From the NCBI GenBank assembly GCA_031407985.1, contig JANOJB010000340.1, positions 1-64,000 on the forward strand: DNA of 64,000 bases. Reading direction: 5' to 3'. Shown here in pieces: positions 60,823-64,000 of this stretch. A model generated the notes under the pieces. The model was not told the origin of the DNA and did no database searches. It saw only the letters and a list, made by a program, of their open reading frames with translations. The DNA is from FEN-1088 sp031407985. GTDB taxonomy: Bacteria > Myxococcota_A > Polyangia > Fen-1088. Numbering within the stretch: position 1 is the stretch's first letter; the number at the start of each line of letters is the position of its first letter. The translations under genes and the position numbers were made by a program.

Positions 60823-61917
60823 ATGCCGCTCTCTGTCGGAATCGTCGGCCTACCCAACGTCGGAAAAAGCACGGTTTTCAACGCCTTGACCGCCGGTAAG
60901 GCGGACGCTGCGAACTACCCCTTCTGCACCATCGATCCCAACGTCGGAATCGTTGCCGTTCCTGATCCGCGCATGGCGCGCATCACCAAATACATCGTGC
61001 CGCAAAAGATCATCCCGACCATCGTCGAGATCGTGGATATCGCGGGCCTGGTCAAGGGTGCGTCCCAGGGCGAGGGGCTGGGTAACAAGTTTCTGGCCAA
61101 CATCCGGGAGACCAGCGCCATCTTGATGATGGTCCGCTGTTTCGACGATCCAAACGTCGTTCACGTCGCGGGGGGCGTGGATCCCATCCGTGATATGGAG
61201 ATCATCGAACTGGAATTGGTGCTGTCCGACCTTGACGGCGCCGAGAAGCGGGTGAAGAAGGCCGGCGGCCTGGCAAGGACGGGCAAGAAGGAAGCGCAGG
61301 CCGAATTGGCGCTGGCGACTCGGGTACTGGCCCATCTGTCCGCGGGAAAACCCGCCCGATCGCTGGCGGTTTCAGATGACGACAAGGCGCTGCTTGCGAC
61401 GTTTGGCTTGTTGACGTCGAAACCGGTTCTGTACTGCTGCAACGTGGGTGAAACCGATTTGCCGGACGGCAACGAATGGAGCCGGCTGGTGCAGGCCCGC
61501 GCCCGGGCGGAAGGCGCCGGCGTGGTGATCCTGTGCGGCAAGATCGAGGCTGAGCTAGCGGAATTGGAACCAGCCGAGCGCGCCGAGATGCTGTTGTCCT
61601 ACGGGCTTGTCGAACCCGCACTCGCGACCCTGGCCCGCGAGTGTTACCGCCTGCTGGGCCTTCAGTCGTACTTCACGGCCGGCGAAAAGGAAGTCCGCGC
61701 GTGGACCGTGACAAAAGGCGCAACGGCTCCCCAAGCGGCCGGCGTGATTCACACGGACTTCGAGAAGGGTTTCATCCGGGCGCAGGTCTATTCCTTGGAC
61801 GACCTGGAAAAATACGGCAGCGAGGCTGCCATCAAGACCGCCGGCAAAATGCGCATCGAAGGAAAAGAGTACGTCGTCGCCGACGGGGACATCATGCACT
61901 TCTTGTTCAACGTCTGA
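60823..61917 (+). CDS. ychF: Ribosome-binding ATPase YchF
   Basis: Predicted 364 residues, the normal length for YchF/OLA1. P-loop GLPNVGKSTVFNALT, switch region VDIAGLVKGASQGEGLGNKF, a coiled-coil insertion (about 125-200) and a C-terminal TGS domain ending VVADGDIMHFLFNV. The base-recognition motif at the usual NKxD position reads CNVGETDL, in line with the ATP rather than GTP preference of YchF. A housekeeping protein that binds the ribosome and modulates translation and stress responses. Starts at ATG 60823. Confidence 0.97.
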   Translation: MPLSVGIVGLPNVGKSTVFNALTAGKADAANYPFCTIDPNVGIVAVPDPRMARITKYIVPQKIIPTIVEIVDIAGLVKGASQGEGLGNKFLANIRETSAILMMVRCFDDPNVVHVAGGVDPIRDMEIIELELVLSDLDGAEKRVKKAGGLARTGKKEAQAELALATRVLAHLSAGKPARSLAVSDDDKALLATFGLLTSKPVLYCCNVGETDLPDGNEWSRLVQARARAEGAGVVILCGKIEAELAELEPAERAEMLLSYGLVEPALATLARECYRLLGLQSYFTAGEKEVRAWTVTKGATAPQAAGVIHTDFEKGFIRAQVYSLDDLEKYGSEAAIKTAGKMRIEGKEYVVADGDIMHFLFNV

Positions 61918-62046
61918 ACGGTCACCCCGAGGACAAAGGCGCGGTCGCACCCAAGGACAGGCGCACCCGCAAAACGCGATTCCCACCGATTCCCGTTCGT
62001 GATAACTTTCGACTTTCGCCCGTCAACTGCGGATGAGGTGGTGAAC

Positions 62047-62739
62047 ATGATCGGAAGCATCGATCGGCTCGTCAATCAGCAGATTCTGAAGTGGCAGGAA
62101 GAGCGAAGGATTGCGGATCGAAGAAGCCCGCTTGGCGGGGACACGCAACAACCCACGATCTGCATCTCCCGGCAGTTCGGGGCCCGGGGCGCCGAGTTGG
62201 GGGGAGTTCTGGGGGAGCGAATCGGGTTCCGGTTCTATTCGCAAGAGCTGATTCACTTCGTGGCCGAGGAGTCGCACGTCCGCCAGCAGGTCGTGGAATC
62301 TTTGGACGAGCGCGTCCGCGCGGGAATCGCGCAACGGGTCAGTGAGATGCTTCAGACGGGTTCCTTCGCGCCAAGCGACTATCTGCGAAATCTGTCGAAA
62401 GTGGTTGTGACGCTGGGCCGACATGGCAAGGGAATCATCATGGGGCGCGGGGCCCATTTTATTCTGGATCCCAAGTCCACCTTGCGCGTTCGCGTGGTCG
62501 CGTCCGTCGACCTGCGGGTGGAGCGGGTCATGGCCAAGTACAACCTTCCCGAACGGGTCGCGCGCGAAAAAACCCTGCGCATCGACGGGGAGCGGATCGC
62601 CTTCAACCGGCAGCATTTCGGCGCCGACATCACCGATCCGCAGCACTACGATCTGGTTGTCAACACGGGGCGCCTCCCGCTGGACGCCTGCGTGTCCGTG
62701 GTGACGACCGCGTTTCGCGCGCGCTTCTCCGACGCCTGA
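62047..62739 (+). CDS. Cytidylate kinase-like family protein
   Basis: Predicted 230 residues of the cytidylate-kinase-like family (PF13189). ICISRQFGARGAELGGVLGE is the modified P-loop region, IIMGRGAHFIL and VRVVASVDLRVERVMAKYN are typical, with an Arg-rich lid (VAREKTLRIDGERIAFNRQH). I start at ATG 62047, preceded by GAGGTG at six bases, rather than GTG 61999. The substrate is unproven; such proteins often sit near helicase or ribosome genes. Follows ychF by 129 bases. Confidence 0.85.
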   Translation: MIGSIDRLVNQQILKWQEERRIADRRSPLGGDTQQPTICISRQFGARGAELGGVLGERIGFRFYSQELIHFVAEESHVRQQVVESLDERVRAGIAQRVSEMLQTGSFAPSDYLRNLSKVVVTLGRHGKGIIMGRGAHFILDPKSTLRVRVVASVDLRVERVMAKYNLPERVAREKTLRIDGERIAFNRQHFGADITDPQHYDLVVNTGRLPLDACVSVVTTAFRARFSDA

Positions 62740-62804
62740 GCCCCAGAACCTGTGACCTGTTCCTTGGTGCGTCGGCTTTTTTGACGCGAAAAGGGTCCTG
62801 GCGT

Positions 62805-64000
62805 TCAGGTGCGGGTCGGGGGTGATCCGACAATGCGGTGCCACACGGCAAGGCGCAGGGCCTCACCCATGGGCAGCGTTCTAGCGCCGGCCGGAACCGG
62901 CGTCCGCCGCCAGAAGGACTGCTCCCGCGCCGACGCCGACGTCGCGGGTCCCAGACGATCGATTTCATAGTCGGCCGATTGGACCGCGTCCTCGAACCTC
63001 GAGAATCGCTCCATCACCTGGCCATCCAGACTGACTTCCCACCTCTTGCCGCGCGCGCCACGCTTCAAGATCAGGATCTCGCCGGTCTGGCCGCGCCCCT
63101 TCTGGAAATGCAGGGCCAGACCGTGGCGCCCCAACGAGAACCACGCGTTGGCCGACACCGCGCGCACATCCGCGCTGGTCTGCAAGGTCAGGGGATCGAA
63201 ACTGGCGGCGCGGCGCTCGATTTCGGGCAGGGTCACGGCGCCCGCCTCCAGCTCGAAACCAGGATGGTCAAACAAACACTGCTGCCAAAGCCGCACCGCC
63301 TCGCGGACGTCCCCACCGTCGAGGTCGATGTCACGCGGCACCCCGAACAGCGACGGCAACGTGCAAAGGTCCAGGTCCGACAGATCAACAAAGTCCAGGA
63401 TCAGGCAGTCCTTCTTGCCGGGAAACAGGCGGGTCCCACGTCCGATGCACTGCGCGTACAGACCATCGGAGCGCGTGGGACGTGCCATCGCGATGCACGA
63501 CACGCCCGGATCGTCGAAGCCCTCGGTCAGCACGGCGACATTGGTCAACACCTGGATGCGCCCGTCCCGAAATTCGGCCAACGTCCGCGCGCGTGTCTCG
63601 GCGGGCATAGCGCCGTATACGATCCCCGCCGTCACGCCCAGCGCGTTCAACGCCCGGCACAGATTACGCGCGTGGTTCACGGTGACACAAAACGCGATCG
63701 TGCGACGATCGCGCGTCAACTCCTGGATGGACCGCGCCACGATGGCGTTTCGTTCCTCGATGTCGACCGCTTCACCAAGCTCGTCCTCGCGAAAATCGGC
63801 AGCTCCCGATGACAGGCGCGTCAAATCGGCGGCCGTGGAAATGCGAAATCCGCGCAACGGCGCCAGGTAACCATCGTCGATCATGGCCGGCAATGTGCGC
63901 GTGTAGACGATGCGTTCGAACACGGCATCCAACCCCTTGCCGTCACCGCGCGCGGTCGTGGCCGTGAATCCCAACAGCGTTCCCCTCCACGCGGGATCCA
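62805..64000 (-). CDS. DEAD/DEAH-type helicase, C-terminal part (cut by window end)
   Basis: At least 397 residues are seen; the start lies beyond 64000. The first visible part LLGFTATTARGDG is helicase motif III. RRTIAFCVTVNHARNLCRAL (Ia/IV region), VLTNVAVLTEGFDDPGVSCI (motif V) and LYAQCIGRGTRLFPGKKDCL (motif VI) form the second RecA-like domain. A C-terminal extension (about 250 residues to the stop) has no clear domain. Similar to the SF2 helicases related to type I restriction and RadD-like repair proteins. Terminates 65 bases from the convergent cytidylate-kinase-like gene. Confidence 0.88.
   Translation of the reverse strand, partial: DPAWRGTLLGFTATTARGDGKGLDAVFERIVYTRTLPAMIDDGYLAPLRGFRISTAADLTRLSSGAADFREDELGEAVDIEERNAIVARSIQELTRDRRTIAFCVTVNHARNLCRALNALGVTAGIVYGAMPAETRARTLAEFRDGRIQVLTNVAVLTEGFDDPGVSCIAMARPTRSDGLYAQCIGRGTRLFPGKKDCLILDFVDLSDLDLCTLPSLFGVPRDIDLDGGDVREAVRLWQQCLFDHPGFELEAGAVTLPEIERRAASFDPLTLQTSADVRAVSANAWFSLGRHGLALHFQKGRGQTGEILILKRGARGKRWEVSLDGQVMERFSRFEDAVQSADYEIDRLGPATSASAREQSFWRRTPVPAGARTLPMGEALRLAVWHRIVGSPPTRT

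Noticed and set aside
62767..62785. Hairpin GCGTC / GACGC with a T-run near 62780
   Set aside because: The T-run lies in the loop rather than after the stem, so it does not fit an intrinsic terminator in either direction.

Overview
High-GC chromosome segment (roughly two-thirds G+C, strong GC bias at third codon positions) with no rRNA, tRNA, CRISPR array or intact insertion sequence. The gene content points to a member of the Myxococcota / former Deltaproteobacteria: an NtrC-type sigma-54 activator, hybrid histidine kinases, a Ser/Thr kinase with a PEGA-like tail, paired DUF1552/DUF1592 exported proteins, many lipoproteins, Gly-Thr-Gly-Gly linkers and a Cys/TM/Arg C-terminal sorting tail. 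This placement is an inference from families, not from a marker gene.

Layout. 1-3.6 kb: a tandem repeat at the edge, an exported Cys-rich protein, a barrel-like exported protein and a phospholipase C-type phosphoesterase. 3.9-11.6 kb: a stress-signalling block (small membrane protein, triple universal stress protein, protoglobin histidine kinase, two-receiver protein, receiver-PAS histidine kinase, then a convergent NtrC-type regulator and a divergent CBS-pair protein). 12-18.9 kb: lipin-like lipoprotein, GAF hybrid kinase, Rieske/ferredoxin-reductase fusion, lipoprotein, DUF4143 ATPase. 19.4-23.9 kb: an ABC exporter operon whose ATPase carries a C-terminal YHS domain, flanked by two small exported proteins. 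24.1-29.6 kb: decayed PhoX-like and fibronectin-III fragments, then PhoD coupled to a large extracellular nuclease. 29.7-34.8 kb: a VapBC-like pair, a P-type cation ATPase, a broken AbiEii/DUF6036 pair and a decayed beta-CASP hydrolase. 34.8-42 kb: chromate transporter, secreted metzincin, DUF1552/DUF1592 pair. 42-49.4 kb: MacAB-like exporter operon divergent from a multicopper oxidase and a lipoprotein. 49.4-53 kb: four-gene operon (phosphotransferase/P-loop kinase, RMD1 family, universal stress protein, endonuclease/phosphatase). 53.2-58.4 kb: two FAD oxidoreductases, an acetoacetate-decarboxylase-like protein and a PLP lyase. 58.6-64 kb: Ser/Thr kinase, YchF, cytidylate-kinase-like protein and a helicase cut by the window end.

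Main observation. Six 16-bp sites fit GG-N8-TTGC(A/T), the -24/-12 signature of sigma-54 promoters. They lie upstream of the stress-protein operon, the CBS gene, the YHS-ABC operon, both exported proteins flanking it, and the P-type ATPase. An NtrC-type activator sits in the middle. Universal stress proteins, a CBS protein, a cation ATPase and a haem-globin sensor kinase together resemble the content of the mycobacterial DosR hypoxia/dormancy regulon, rebuilt here on sigma-54. The sites are read from the sequence; the regulon is a hypothesis.
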